From Mesorhizobium sp. WSM3859 (GTDB lineage: Bacteria; Pseudomonadota; Alphaproteobacteria; Rhizobiales; Rhizobiaceae), in assembly GCF_002295065.1 (NCBI RefSeq), contig NZ_NSGG01000014.1, positions 1 through 64,000 of the forward strand: a DNA stretch of 64,000 nucleotides, written 5' to 3'. Of the stretch, positions 1-8,818 are shown piece after piece. A program made the translations under genes and the position numbers. Under the pieces are notes generated by a model. The model ran no database searches and was not told where the DNA came from. It saw only the letters and a list, made by a program, of their open reading frames with translations. Every line of letters begins with the position of its first letter. Positions within the stretch are counted from its first letter, which is position 1.

Positions 1-1538
1 GTGACGTCGCCGCCCTGGGCCTGCGGCGTCAGGTCGGTGATGGTCGGCGGCGTGTTGCCGATCGAGATCGTCAGCGTCGTCGACGACTGATCGCCGTCGC
101 CATCGGTCAGCGTGTAGTGGAACACGTCGTCCACGCCGCCCGGCGTGTTTGCCGCGCGGGTGTAGGTGTAGCTGCCGTCCGAGTGCAGCAGCAGGGTGCC
201 GTACTGGCCAGCGATCGAGACGCCGGCGTCCGTCACCGTCTGCGCCGAGCCGGCGCCATCCTTGCCGTAGGCCGATGTCACACTGGCATCGTCGGCGCCC
301 TTGACGTCGGCGCCCGCAGCGTTGCCGTCGCTGCCGGCGCCGGTAATGACATTGCCGTCGATCGGCGCATGTGAGCCTGCAGCCACGGCATCGGTGTCAG
401 CGACGGCCGTCGGCACGTCGTCGACGATCTGGACCGAGAGCGTGCCGGGAAGCGAGACGTCGCCGTCCGAGTCGGTGACGGTCACCGTCATGTCGTCATA
501 GACGGGATCGCTGCCTGCCGGATGGTTCACGGCATGCAGCAGCGTGTAGGTGTAGCTCACCTGGCCGGTGGCGGGGTCGTAGCCGTTGATGGTCAGCGTG
601 TTGCCGAGTGGCGTCGTGATGTCGATCGGCGTTGACGCGCTGTTGGCGAGCTCGGCGGCGCTGATCACCTGACCGTTGATATTCACCGAGCCGATGCCGT
701 CGGGCGAGTTGATGGTGAAGTTGCCGGTGTTGATCTCGGACTGATCGGTGTTGGGTGCGGGATCCTGCGCCTCGCCAGAGCCTTCCGACCCTGAGCTTGC
801 CGGCAAGCCCTTCTCATCAACGGTGGTGTCGCCGCCATCTACCGAAGGCGTCAGGTCGATGATCGTCGGCGTGGAATCTTCGCGCACCAGGCCCGGGAAC
901 AGCTCGCGATGCTCCGGCTGGCCGAACGCCAGGTCCGTCGGCGGCAGAAGGGCGGTAAGGCCGAAGCCGTCGCCGATGCCGCCCGGAGGCTGTTCGAAAT
1001 TGCCGCCCGCGCTGCTCGGCGAGCCATTGCCGCCGGCCGAGATCGAGCCATCGGCGCCGAAGGCGACATCGACATGGCTCGCCTCGAGCGCGGCGATCAG
1101 CGCAACGCGCGGCACCTCGACATCGCCGATGATGAAGGTCGGCACGTTGAGCGCGCCGTCCTTGATGACGATCTCGGATCCGTCGGGCTGCACCAGCACG
1201 AGGTTGTGCCCATCGACCTTGATGTTGTCGATCGAGACATTGGCCGGGAGCTTCACGACATTGCCGGCTTCGGCATGATACTCGTGCGGTACATTCGCAG
1301 CCGCGGCATTCGCCGCCGGCGCCTTGTTCGCATCCTGCGCGTTTGCGCCCTGCGCATTGTCCGCGCCCTGTGCCGGCGCACCTTTGCCGACGTCAACCGG
1401 CACCGGCTCACTGCCCTGCGCGGCTTGGCCGCTCGCAGCCTGGGCGACTTGCACGCCCGTCGAGATCGGATGTTCCCCAACAGTCGTGTGCTCGTCCCAG
1501 GAGTTTGAAACGGCGTCGAATTCGATATTGGTCGTCAT
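1..1538 (-). CDS. Giant VCBS/RTX-like repeat adhesin, N-terminal 512 codons (partial)
   Basis: The frame opens at ATG 1538 and runs off the left edge without a stop, so only the N-terminus is present. There is no Sec signal peptide, as expected for a type I secretion substrate. Residues 1-85 are rich in Ala, Gln and Gly. Residues 85-165 form a compact domain with a stretch reading VVKLPANVSIDNIKVDG, like the N-terminal retention domain of BapA/LapA-type adhesins. From about residue 224 come repeats: PTIIDLTP recurs as PTITDLTP near residue 498, giving a period of about 275 residues. Within them are VTDSDGDVSLPG and YGTLLLHSDGSYTYT, typical of VCBS/T1SS repeat domains. The family makes very large cell-surface adhesins for biofilm formation and attachment. 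The neighbouring LapG-type protease and type I exporter support this role. Repeat number and the C-terminal secretion signal lie outside the window. Confidence 0.85.
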   Translation of the reverse strand, partial: MTTNIEFDAVSNSWDEHTTVGEHPISTGVQVAQAASGQAAQGSEPVPVDVGKGAPAQGADNAQGANAQDANKAPAANAAAANVPHEYHAEAGNVVKLPANVSIDNIKVDGHNLVLVQPDGSEIVIKDGALNVPTFIIGDVEVPRVALIAALEASHVDVAFGADGSISAGGNGSPSSAGGNFEQPPGGIGDGFGLTALLPPTDLAFGQPEHRELFPGLVREDSTPTIIDLTPSVDGGDTTVDEKGLPASSGSEGSGEAQDPAPNTDQSEINTGNFTINSPDGIGSVNINGQVISAAELANSASTPIDITTPLGNTLTINGYDPATGQVSYTYTLLHAVNHPAGSDPVYDDMTVTVTDSDGDVSLPGTLSVQIVDDVPTAVADTDAVAAGSHAPIDGNVITGAGSDGNAAGADVKGADDASVTSAYGKDGAGSAQTVTDAGVSIAGQYGTLLLHSDGSYTYTRAANTPGGVDDVFHYTLTDGDGDQSSTTLTISIGNTPPTITDLTPQAQGGDV

Positions 1539-1861
1539 AGCTCAAGCCCCTCCGGCATTTCCCGGAAAGAGACATGTCAGGCCCGGACTTTGCAACAGAC
1601 CTTTCATCTATTTCATATATTCGAATATGTAGAGAATCGCATTTTTTACACTTGGTAAATTGCGATGATATACTCCCTTATGTATGATCTTGAGGGGCTC
1701 GGGATCGGTGGCTGCACTCGGAGCCGGTTCGGTAAATGAAAGTATAAATTTGAATAAAATTTGATCGAAAATAGAATAGAGTGATTCGCGGAAATTTACC
1801 CACCTTCCTTTCCGATAATTTGAGACAAGATTGCTAGCGTCCACAGTCAAAGGTGGGCGTT
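1539..1861. promoter_or_regulatory. AT-rich divergent intergenic region between adhesin and lapG
   Basis: This 323-base stretch separates two divergent genes and must hold both promoters. It is clearly richer in A+T than its surroundings, mainly from 1600 to 1830. It contains two direct copies of AAATTTGA, at 1746-1753 and 1757-1764, spaced 11 bases (one helical turn). No sigma-70 box could be assigned with confidence. A ribosome binding site AAGGTGG lies at 1850-1856, just before the lapG ATG. AT-rich adhesin promoters in rhizobia are often silenced by MucR/H-NS-like proteins; whether that applies here is inference. Confidence 0.5.
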
Positions 1862-2791
1862 ATGAAAATACAAAAAGCAGCCCCGGGAACGACGGGGATC
1901 AGGGTTCTCTTGCTGGCTGTCGGCCTTGCCGGCCTGGCAAATCCATCATCCGCCAGCGTGGATTCGGGCCTGGAACCGGCTCTGCAAAATGTGCTTGCGC
2001 CGGCGAGCCTCGGCGGCGTTTCGCTGGCCCGGCCGCAGTCCCGCCAGCCAGCCGCCGTATACCGCATCGCCGACATTTCGGCTGGCTACGCGCCGGCGGC
2101 TGAGGTTGAAGCGCTTTCCGGCGCCAAGGCCGAACCCGGCATCGACCCGATCCAGACCGCCGCGATCATTCCCGGCGTTTTCGGCTCCGTCGCCTTGTCG
2201 ATGCGCAACTTCCCGGTCGCGGCGCGCTGGACTCCCGTCTATAAAGCAATCGTCGACTGCACCGCGGGCAGCGCCTGCGATCGCGAGAGCCCGACTTTCT
2301 CCGAGATCATCGACATCGCCGCGGGCAAGGGCTTTCGCGACAAGCTGTCCTTCGTCAACTCAAGCATCAACCGCCTGATCGCCTATCGCAAGGACAGCGT
2401 CGTCTACGGCAAGCTCGACTATTGGGCAAAGCCGTCGGAAATCCTCGAGCATCGCGCCGGCGATTGCGAGGACTTCGCCATACTCAAGATGGCGGCGCTG
2501 CTCAGAGCCGGCATTCCGGCGCAGAGCATGTCGCTGGTGGTGCTTCAGGATCGCCGCCGCAAGTTCTTCCATGCCGTGCTGTCGGTCAGCACGGCAAGCG
2601 GCGCCTTCATCCTCGACAGCCTGGGCAACGCCGTCCTGCGCGACAGCGACCTGCCCGACTATGTTCCGCTCTATTCCTTCAGCACCGATCGCGCCTGGAT
2701 CCACGGATCGAAGTCCGGCGCTCAGATCGCCGACATAGCCGGCGGCTTCGCGACGGTGGCGCCTGGCGAAGGATCGCCGAGCCAGCCGTGA
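1862..2791 (+). CDS. lapG: LapG-type periplasmic cysteine protease (BTLCP family)
   Basis: A 309-residue protein of the bacterial transglutaminase-like cysteine proteinase family. LapG enzymes cut near the N-terminus of a LapA-type adhesin in the periplasm and release it from the cell. Residues 1-32 look like a signal peptide (hydrophobic LLLAVGLAGLA followed by small residues). The catalytic triad reads as Cys202 in GDCEDFA, His237 in FFHAVLS and Asp252 in FILDSLGN. An in-frame GTG lies 9 bases upstream, but ATG 1862 is preferred because AAGGTGG sits six bases before it. The gene is divergent from the repeat adhesin and converges on the exporter operon. Function follows from the family plus context. 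No LapD inhibitor/c-di-GMP receptor is in the window. Confidence 0.85.
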   Translation: MKIQKAAPGTTGIRVLLLAVGLAGLANPSSASVDSGLEPALQNVLAPASLGGVSLARPQSRQPAAVYRIADISAGYAPAAEVEALSGAKAEPGIDPIQTAAIIPGVFGSVALSMRNFPVAARWTPVYKAIVDCTAGSACDRESPTFSEIIDIAAGKGFRDKLSFVNSSINRLIAYRKDSVVYGKLDYWAKPSEILEHRAGDCEDFAILKMAALLRAGIPAQSMSLVVLQDRRRKFFHAVLSVSTASGAFILDSLGNAVLRDSDLPDYVPLYSFSTDRAWIHGSKSGAQIADIAGGFATVAPGEGSPSQP

Positions 2792-2918
2792 CGCCCCCGC
2801 GTGGGCCTGATTATGTGAGATAGGGAAGCGCATCGCGCCCGCGAAACAAGCGAAGCCGCTTCCAAGGTCCGCAGCCTCGCTGCAAGGCCATCTGGCGGCA
2901 AAATTGCTGCGCCGGGGT

Positions 2919-3560
2919 TCAGCCGTTGAAGACGAAGGCCATCAGAAGTTCCGGTTCGGCGACAGGCGCGCGCACGGCGCTGAGCTGGCCACGATAGCGC
3001 CGCTCGCCGGCGCCGATGACGAAGCCGCTGGTGACCGGCGTTTCGCCATTGGCGTCGAGCCTGGCGAAGATGTCGGTGACGTTGAGATCGAGCGCCAGCT
3101 TCAAATCCTGCCGCCCATCCTCTCCCGGCGCGCTCGGCAACTGGCGCCTGACCAGTTGCTGGAACGGCGTGTTGAAGGCCAGGATCTTCTTCGACGAAGA
3201 CAGCGCGAAGGCCGGCGAGGGGCAGGCGACCAGGATCGCGGTGATCGTGCGGATCGAGGCGAGCTTGCGCAGCTCCATGCTTTCCTCGACAAGGCCGCGC
3301 ATGCAGGCGACCCGGATCGCCGAGGTGAGGTTGCCCTGGTCGGGATGCTGCTCGGCGATCTCCTCGACCAGCATGCCGATCGTGCATTTGCGGCTTTCCG
3401 CCATGTGCTTCAGCGACACCCAGAAGGCTCGTTCCAGCCGGATGCCGCGACGCACGCCGCCGCGCGCCACGACGCGGAACTCGGGGCCGAAATCCTCGGC
3501 CACGAGGGCCGGCAGCAGCCGTTCGCGCGGAGTGTCCGGGCGGATGGCGCTATCGTTCAC
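2919..3560 (-). CDS. Ribbon-helix-helix domain protein coupled to the type I exporter operon
   Basis: A 213-residue protein starting at GTG 3560, with GGAGG six bases upstream. The start overlaps the last codons of the HlyD gene, so translation is probably coupled. Residues about 34-95 (from RRGIRLERAFWVSL through EEIAEQHPDQGNLTSAIRVAC) match the ribbon-helix-helix type 4 (RHH_4) pattern, usually a dimeric DNA- or protein-binding fold. The remaining 110 residues, including SSSKKILAFNTPFQQLVRR, may form a PAS-like module; that is a guess from pattern alone. As the last gene of the adhesin secretion operon it is a good candidate regulator of the locus. It has no helix-turn-helix and no secretion signal. 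The function is not established. Confidence 0.65.
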   Translation of the reverse strand: MNDSAIRPDTPRERLLPALVAEDFGPEFRVVARGGVRRGIRLERAFWVSLKHMAESRKCTIGMLVEEIAEQHPDQGNLTSAIRVACMRGLVEESMELRKLASIRTITAILVACPSPAFALSSSKKILAFNTPFQQLVRRQLPSAPGEDGRQDLKLALDLNVTDIFARLDANGETPVTSGFVIGAGERRYRGQLSAVRAPVAEPELLMAFVFNG

Positions 3561-4860
3561 TCATCGCCTCCTGACGCGCCTTGTTGATTGGTTTCAAGAG
3601 ATAATTGAGGATCGTCTTGCGTCCGGTCTTGATGTCGACCGAGCAGATCATACCGGGGATGATCGAATAGGTCTTGCCGTTCCTTGTCAGCGTCGACTTC
3701 TCGGTGGCGACGCGCACCTGGTAGTAGGGTTCGCCCGTCTTCTGGTCGACGAGACTGTCGGCGGTGATATTGGAGACCTTGCCCTCGATGCCGCCGAAGA
3801 TCGAGAAGTCATAGGCCGTGACCTTGATCAGCGCTTCCTGGTTCGGCTGGATAAAGGCGACGTCGCGCGGCGAAACCCGTGCCTCGACCAGCAGCGTCTC
3901 GGATGTCGGCACGATGCCGGCGACAACTGCGCCCGGCTGCACGAAGGCGCCGAGGGTGTTGACGTCGAGCGTGTTGACGATGCCGTCGACCGGCGAGCGT
4001 ATATCGGTGCGCGCGACCTTGTCGGTGGCGCCGCGGATGGTCTCGTCGACGACGGAAAGATCGGCCAGTGCTTGAGTCAGGTCGCTCAGCGCCTCCTGCT
4101 GCAATTGCAGGCCGAGCTCGTTCACCTGAAGCTGCGCCTCGGTGATTGCCGCCTGGGTCTTCTTGATGGTCTCTCCGGCCAGCGTCAGCTGTCCGTGCAG
4201 GTCGGTCTGCTCGCGCTCGACGCGGATCTGCTCGGTCCTGGCCATCAGGCCCTTCTTGACCATGGGTTCCACCAGCGCCGCTTCCTGGTCGGTCACGGCA
4301 AGGCTCTTGGACAGGCGGTCGGAATTGGCGGTGGCCTCGTCCAGTTCCTTCTCGCGCTGGTCGAGGCGCGATTTGAGAACGGACAGCTTGACCTCGAAAT
4401 TGTCGCGGCGCGCGACGAGCAGCTTTTGCTCGTTGTCGCAGATTTCCGGCGCGGCCGTCTGGATTTCGGTGGGGCAGGGGAAGGACCCTTCGACATTGCC
4501 GCTCTGCTCGAACTGCAGCCGCGCGATGCGTGCCCGCAGCGCTCGCGCCTTGGCCTTCTCCTCACCCAGGCTCGATGTGTTGCCCGAATTGTCGAGTCGG
4601 ATGATGAGGTCGTTCTTCTTGACGGTCTGCCCGATCTGGACGGCGATCTCCTGCACGACGCCGGCTTCGCTGGCCTGGATGACCTGCGTCTTCGAGGCGG
4701 GTATCACCTTGCCTTCGCCGCGCGCGATCTCGTCCACCTCGGCAAATGATGCCCAGCCCGTGAAGCACACGAACAGGGCGCCGACGATGTAGACGGACGC
4801 CGAGGCGAAAAGAGGTGGCCGGTCTTCCCTTGCAAGCATGTCCGCGTTCCGGTCAGGCAC
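3550..4860 (-). CDS. Type I secretion membrane fusion protein, HlyD/LapC family
   Basis: A 436-residue periplasmic adaptor linking the inner-membrane ABC transporter to the TolC-like outer-membrane channel. There is one N-terminal membrane segment (about residues 22-42). A lipoyl/barrel-sandwich half-motif follows (GVVQEIAVQIGQTVKKNDLI), then a long alpha-helical coiled-coil hairpin over about residues 110-280. The C-terminal beta-barrel contains AYDFSIFGGIEGKV and a typical HlyD ending, VDIKTGRKTILNYLLKPI. Translation starts at GTG 4860, overlapping the end of the ABC gene by 8 bases. The RHH gene overlaps its 3' end. With its neighbours it makes a complete exporter, most likely for the adhesin at the left edge. 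Confidence 0.9.
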   Translation of the reverse strand: MPDRNADMLAREDRPPLFASASVYIVGALFVCFTGWASFAEVDEIARGEGKVIPASKTQVIQASEAGVVQEIAVQIGQTVKKNDLIIRLDNSGNTSSLGEEKAKARALRARIARLQFEQSGNVEGSFPCPTEIQTAAPEICDNEQKLLVARRDNFEVKLSVLKSRLDQREKELDEATANSDRLSKSLAVTDQEAALVEPMVKKGLMARTEQIRVEREQTDLHGQLTLAGETIKKTQAAITEAQLQVNELGLQLQQEALSDLTQALADLSVVDETIRGATDKVARTDIRSPVDGIVNTLDVNTLGAFVQPGAVVAGIVPTSETLLVEARVSPRDVAFIQPNQEALIKVTAYDFSIFGGIEGKVSNITADSLVDQKTGEPYYQVRVATEKSTLTRNGKTYSIIPGMICSVDIKTGRKTILNYLLKPINKARQEAMSER

Positions 4861-6985
4861 TGCCTTTCTGCAGTGCCTGGATGACTTGTTCCTTTGGCCC
4901 GTCGGCGACGACGCGGCCTTGCTCGATGACGATGAGGCGGTCGGCCAACTCCAGCATGCTGTAGCGATGGGTCGATACGATCAGCGTCGTGCTGCGGTCG
5001 AACGCCACCTTGAGCTGCCTGATCAACTGCCGTTCCGAGGCGAGGTCCATCGAACCCGACGGCTCGTCAAGGAAGACGATCTTCGGCCTGGTCAAAAGCA
5101 GCCGGGCGATTGCCACCGACTGCCTTTGCCCGCCCGAGAGATTGGTGCCGCGCTCGCCGACATTCATGTCGTAGCCGCGCGGATGCCGCGAGACGAAGTC
5201 GTCGACGCCGGCGGCCTTCGCCGCTTCGATGATCTCCTCGTCGGTCGCTTCCGGCGCCGCCATCAAAAGGTTCTCCTTGATGGTTCCCGAAAACAGGTCG
5301 CCTGCCTGCGCGACGATGCCGACCGCGGCGCGAACCTCCGACGGGTGGTATTGGCGGATGTCGATGCCGTCGAGCAGCAGCTCCCCTGAAGTCGGCAGGA
5401 AAAGCCGGCCGATCAGCCGGCCCATCGTGGTCTTGCCGGAACCGATGCGGCCGATGATGCCGATCCGCTCGCCGGGCCTGACCGCGATGTTGAGCCCGCT
5501 CAGAACTTCGTTTTCCGTGCCAGGATAGGCGAAACCGACATTCCTGAAGACGAGCGCGCCGCTGCGGATCGGCCGGTTGACGAACCCGACCGTATCGGGG
5601 CGGTCCTCCGGCTGCGACATGATCGTGTTGATGATCCTGAGCGACAGCATGGCCTGCCGGAAGCGCGCAAGCGTGATCGCGATCTGGCCGAGTGGCGCCA
5701 CGGCGCGGCCGGCAAGCATCACGGTGCCGATGATGGCGCCCGTCGAGACCTGGCCTTCGGAGAAGGCATAGGCGCCGGCCACAACCAGGGCGACCGTCAC
5801 GAATTGCTGGATTGCGCCGGTGATGTTGCCCGCCGCCGCCGAGAGCTCCTTGATCTTCTCCGACGTGTTGGCCGCGTTCTTCGAGTGCTCGCCCCATTTG
5901 CGCAGCAGATAGGCCTCGGCGCGCAGCGACTTGATCGTCTCCAGCGTGGAAATGGATTCGACCAGCAGGGCCTGGCGCTGGGATGCCTCGTTCATCGAGG
6001 CCGCGACCCGCTTGCCGATCCGCCGCTGCGTGATCAGCCCGACGAAGACGGAGACGACGAAAGCCAGCGCCGGTATGATCACCAGCCAGCCGCCAATGGC
6101 ATAGATCACAGCCAGGAAGACGAACACGAAGACCGTGTCGATGAAGACGCTGATGGTGTTCGAAGTGAAGAACTCGCGCACGAACTCGTATTGCGTGACA
6201 CGGTTTGCATATTCGCCGGTCGACCCGGGCCGCGCCGAAAGCGAGGAGTTCAACACTTTTTCGAACAGCAGATAGGATATCCGCAGATCCGCTTTGCGTC
6301 CGGCATAGTCGATCAGCGACGCCCTGGCCGTCTTGAGCAGCAGGTCGAACAGGATGGCCGCGCCGATGCCGAGCGCCAGCACCCAAAGCGTGGAGATCGC
6401 CTTGTTCGGCAGGATGCGGTCGTAGACATTCATGGTGAAGATCGGCGAGGCGATCGCCAGCAGATTGATGAAGACCGCCGACAGCACCACCTTGGAATAG
6501 GTGCGCCAGAACGCCCCCATGGTGCCGGTCAGCCAGTGGCGCCTCTCGATCCGCGCGGCAGTGCCGACGGTCATCTCTTCGGCGGTGTTGGCGTAGCTGA
6601 TCGAAAAGGACGTGCCGCCGCTGATGTAGTTTTCGGCGAGTTCCGCCCTGTCAATCGTGGTGCGGCCGTTTTCCTGCGGCGCCGTCAGATATTGCCCGCC
6701 CTCGATTTCCGCCAGGAGCGCGACCGGCAATTGGCTGACGCGGAAGACGATCGCCGGAAGATCGAAGCGGCCGCGCAGGAAATCGCGATGGCTGAAATCC
6801 TGGACCTCCAGTCCGATGCGCTCGGCCAGATGGCGGATTTCATCCGGCTCGATGCGCGTCTCCGAAATCGGCACCCCGGCAAACAGCACCGTTTCCGCGC
6901 TCGGCCTGCCGAGATAGGCCGCAACGGCGCAGAAGCAGGCTTTGAAAGCCTCCTTGGGCGACAAGATATGAGGTTGCTGGTTCAC
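4853..6985 (-). CDS. Type I secretion ABC transporter (permease-ATPase), LapB/RtxB-like
   Basis: About 710 residues if translation starts at GTG 6985. The longer frame to 7138 adds an arginine-rich stretch unlike the family and overlaps the upstream tolC-like gene. The N-terminal ~140 residues resemble a C39 peptidase domain without an obvious catalytic set, that is, the C39-like domain used by exporters of uncleaved RTX/LapA substrates. A six-helix membrane domain covers about residues 165-450. The ATPase follows: Walker A GRIGSGKTT near residue 508, Q-loop VGIVAQAGDLF, signature LSGGQRQS near 615, Walker B IVFLDEPSGS near 635, and switch histidine STHRYS near 668. It powers adhesin export across both membranes with the HlyD and TolC partners encoded on either side. 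Confidence 0.92.
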   Translation of the reverse strand: MNQQPHILSPKEAFKACFCAVAAYLGRPSAETVLFAGVPISETRIEPDEIRHLAERIGLEVQDFSHRDFLRGRFDLPAIVFRVSQLPVALLAEIEGGQYLTAPQENGRTTIDRAELAENYISGGTSFSISYANTAEEMTVGTAARIERRHWLTGTMGAFWRTYSKVVLSAVFINLLAIASPIFTMNVYDRILPNKAISTLWVLALGIGAAILFDLLLKTARASLIDYAGRKADLRISYLLFEKVLNSSLSARPGSTGEYANRVTQYEFVREFFTSNTISVFIDTVFVFVFLAVIYAIGGWLVIIPALAFVVSVFVGLITQRRIGKRVAASMNEASQRQALLVESISTLETIKSLRAEAYLLRKWGEHSKNAANTSEKIKELSAAAGNITGAIQQFVTVALVVAGAYAFSEGQVSTGAIIGTVMLAGRAVAPLGQIAITLARFRQAMLSLRIINTIMSQPEDRPDTVGFVNRPIRSGALVFRNVGFAYPGTENEVLSGLNIAVRPGERIGIIGRIGSGKTTMGRLIGRLFLPTSGELLLDGIDIRQYHPSEVRAAVGIVAQAGDLFSGTIKENLLMAAPEATDEEIIEAAKAAGVDDFVSRHPRGYDMNVGERGTNLSGGQRQSVAIARLLLTRPKIVFLDEPSGSMDLASERQLIRQLKVAFDRSTTLIVSTHRYSMLELADRLIVIEQGRVVADGPKEQVIQALQKGSA

Positions 6986-7025
6986 GATCCGCCCCGAAGG
7001 ACTGAGGGATCGATGCTTACATCGG

Positions 7026-8474
7026 CTACTTTTTCCTGACCGGCGCGAGGATGTCGAACGGCAGATCGTTCTTCTGCTCCGACGGCGTCCGCGCATAGGT
7101 CTCGGTATCGGCCGTAGCCGGCACACCGAATTCCTCACGAGCGTAGGCCGCGGACTGCTTGGCCGGCTGGATGTTGAGCGTCTTCAGCAATTCCCCGGTT
7201 GCGGCCAGCAGTCGGTATTGCGCGAACAGCGACGCGTAGGACGACGTGTCGGCCAGTGTCGCAGTGTTGAAGCGCGTGTTCTGGGCATCGAGCACATCGA
7301 GCAGTGAGCGCTGTCCGACCTTGAACTGCTCACGATAGGAGGCGACGAGCTTTTCGTTGGTGGCCGCCTGCTGTCGCAGCGTCTTTGCCAGTTCCGCCTG
7401 GCGGAACCTGCGGTCCCACGAGGTGCGGACGGCTTCCTCGATCTCGCGCAGCACCTGATGCAGCGCAAGACGCTGCTCGCTGGTGCGGCGGATCTGTTCC
7501 TGCTCGTTGGCCTTGTCGATGCCGCCGCGGTACAGATTCCAGCGCAGCACCACCCGAGCCTGCAGGTCGCTGGTGTCGCCATTATCGCCATCGATATCGG
7601 ACCCGCCGCGGGCAACACCCTCGGCGGTGATCGTCGGACCGAATTTCGCCCGCGCCGCATCAACCAGCGAAGCCGCCGCGTCGATATCGCTGTTGGCCAT
7701 GTGGACACGCGGATTGTTCTGCCTGGCAAGCCCGATCGCATCGTCGAGCGACCGGGGCAGGGCGGCTGAGACGTCGGCCGGCCGCGATGGGCTGGTCAGC
7801 GGCTTGCCGACATTCTTGAAGAAGCGGATCTTGGCCGCCTCGAGTTCTTCGGCTGCCTCCTGCATCCGCGCCTTGGCGGCAAAAAGGCGTTCCTCGGCCT
7901 GCTGCCGGTCGGCGTCGTTGAGCGCGCCGCCCGCGATGCCTTGCTTGATGTCGCTGAGAATGGACTGATGAAAGCCAAGGTTCTTCTTGGCCTCGGCCAC
8001 GATCGAAGCCTGCAGCATGTACTCCAGATAGTCCTGGACGACCGCGAGCCCGATGAACTCGGACCGCTCCAGAACCCGGAAGGAAGCTCCGTCGACCCGC
8101 GAGGCCTGACGATTTAGTTCCGCCCGCCTTGCGCCGCTGTCGTAAAGCGTCTGCGAGACGGTAAGGTCGGCCTCGTTCGGATAGAGGGCTTTGTGATCCT
8201 CGTCGAGCGCGCGCCGTGTGTCATTGTCCAGGCGGCGAACGCCTGTCGACGCTTCCAGATCGACGCTCGGAAGATAAAGGCCTTTCGCCTGGCGCAGCTC
8301 GAATTCGATCGCTTCGCGGTTTTCGATCGCCTGGCCAATCTCCGGATTGGATTCCACTGCGACGGCAACGGCTTCTTTGAGTGTGAGTGCGCTGGCGCTA
8401 CCGCAAGCCAGCATCGACACCGTAATGGCAAGCGCGATGCGCCAGCCGACGGTTACTTTACCCGTCCTGGTCAT
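7026..8474 (-). CDS. TolC-family outer membrane channel of the type I secretion system
   Basis: A 482-residue protein and the first gene of the operon tolC-like, ABC, HlyD, RHH. It begins with a signal peptide (residues 1-29, ending GSASA). Two OEP repeats follow, each starting with the family hallmark: TLKEAVAVAVESNPEI near residue 32 and SLDDAIGLARQNNPRV near residue 237. The second repeat ends with GQRSLLDVLDAQNTRF, the well-conserved TolC signature. The gene leads to the ABC gene after about 40 bases. The start at ATG 8474 has a GGGG-containing ribosome site. It forms the outer-membrane exit duct for the type I substrate, probably the large adhesin. Confidence 0.92.
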   Translation of the reverse strand: MTRTGKVTVGWRIALAITVSMLACGSASALTLKEAVAVAVESNPEIGQAIENREAIEFELRQAKGLYLPSVDLEASTGVRRLDNDTRRALDEDHKALYPNEADLTVSQTLYDSGARRAELNRQASRVDGASFRVLERSEFIGLAVVQDYLEYMLQASIVAEAKKNLGFHQSILSDIKQGIAGGALNDADRQQAEERLFAAKARMQEAAEELEAAKIRFFKNVGKPLTSPSRPADVSAALPRSLDDAIGLARQNNPRVHMANSDIDAAASLVDAARAKFGPTITAEGVARGGSDIDGDNGDTSDLQARVVLRWNLYRGGIDKANEQEQIRRTSEQRLALHQVLREIEEAVRTSWDRRFRQAELAKTLRQQAATNEKLVASYREQFKVGQRSLLDVLDAQNTRFNTATLADTSSYASLFAQYRLLAATGELLKTLNIQPAKQSAAYAREEFGVPATADTETYARTPSEQKNDLPFDILAPVRKK

Positions 8475-8818
8475 TTCTACCCCGTGACTATCCCCGCGCC
8501 ATGTTGTTTTTATTGGCGCTTATTTGCCCAAGCCTGCCACCGGAGCTTTCGGTCAGTATCTATCAGATTTTTCCAGGATGTGAGCGCATAATGGATTAGG
8601 CACCACTTAAAAGTGCGATTCAGGGCATTCGAGCCAAAGCCTGTAGCAAAAATGGCACAGAACCCAGCGCCGCAGGCGACAGGCAGTCCGCCCAAATCAG
8701 GCCGCTATGGTTAATGATCTGCAACCAACGACGATTCGTGGCGGTGGCTCCACACAGGCATATTTCAGACCGCGCGCCGTGATCCGCTCGGGCCGCATCC
8801 AGTCCGTTGAAAAGCGCC
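8475..8818. other. Intergenic region upstream of the type I secretion operon
   Basis: This gap of 344 bases lies between the SDR gene (ends 8819) and the tolC-like gene (starts 8474), both on the minus strand. It should hold the promoter of the secretion operon. The only structure noticed is a short inverted repeat, CACTT-AA-AAGTG, at 8604-8615. No coding frame, RNA gene or clear terminator was seen. Confidence 0.4.

Noticed and set aside
3016..4749. Long plus-strand frame (577 codons) opposite the HlyD gene
   Set aside because: It mirrors the real minus-strand HlyD and RHH genes, is rich in Arg/Asp/Leu shadow composition, and matches no family.
5804..7039. Plus-strand frame of 411 codons opposite the ABC transporter
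   Set aside because: The opposite strand holds a full ABC transporter with all motifs; this frame is a GC-rich shadow.
6986..7138. Longer N-terminus for the ABC transporter
   Set aside because: The extension is arginine-rich, overlaps the upstream tolC-like gene and does not fit the family start.
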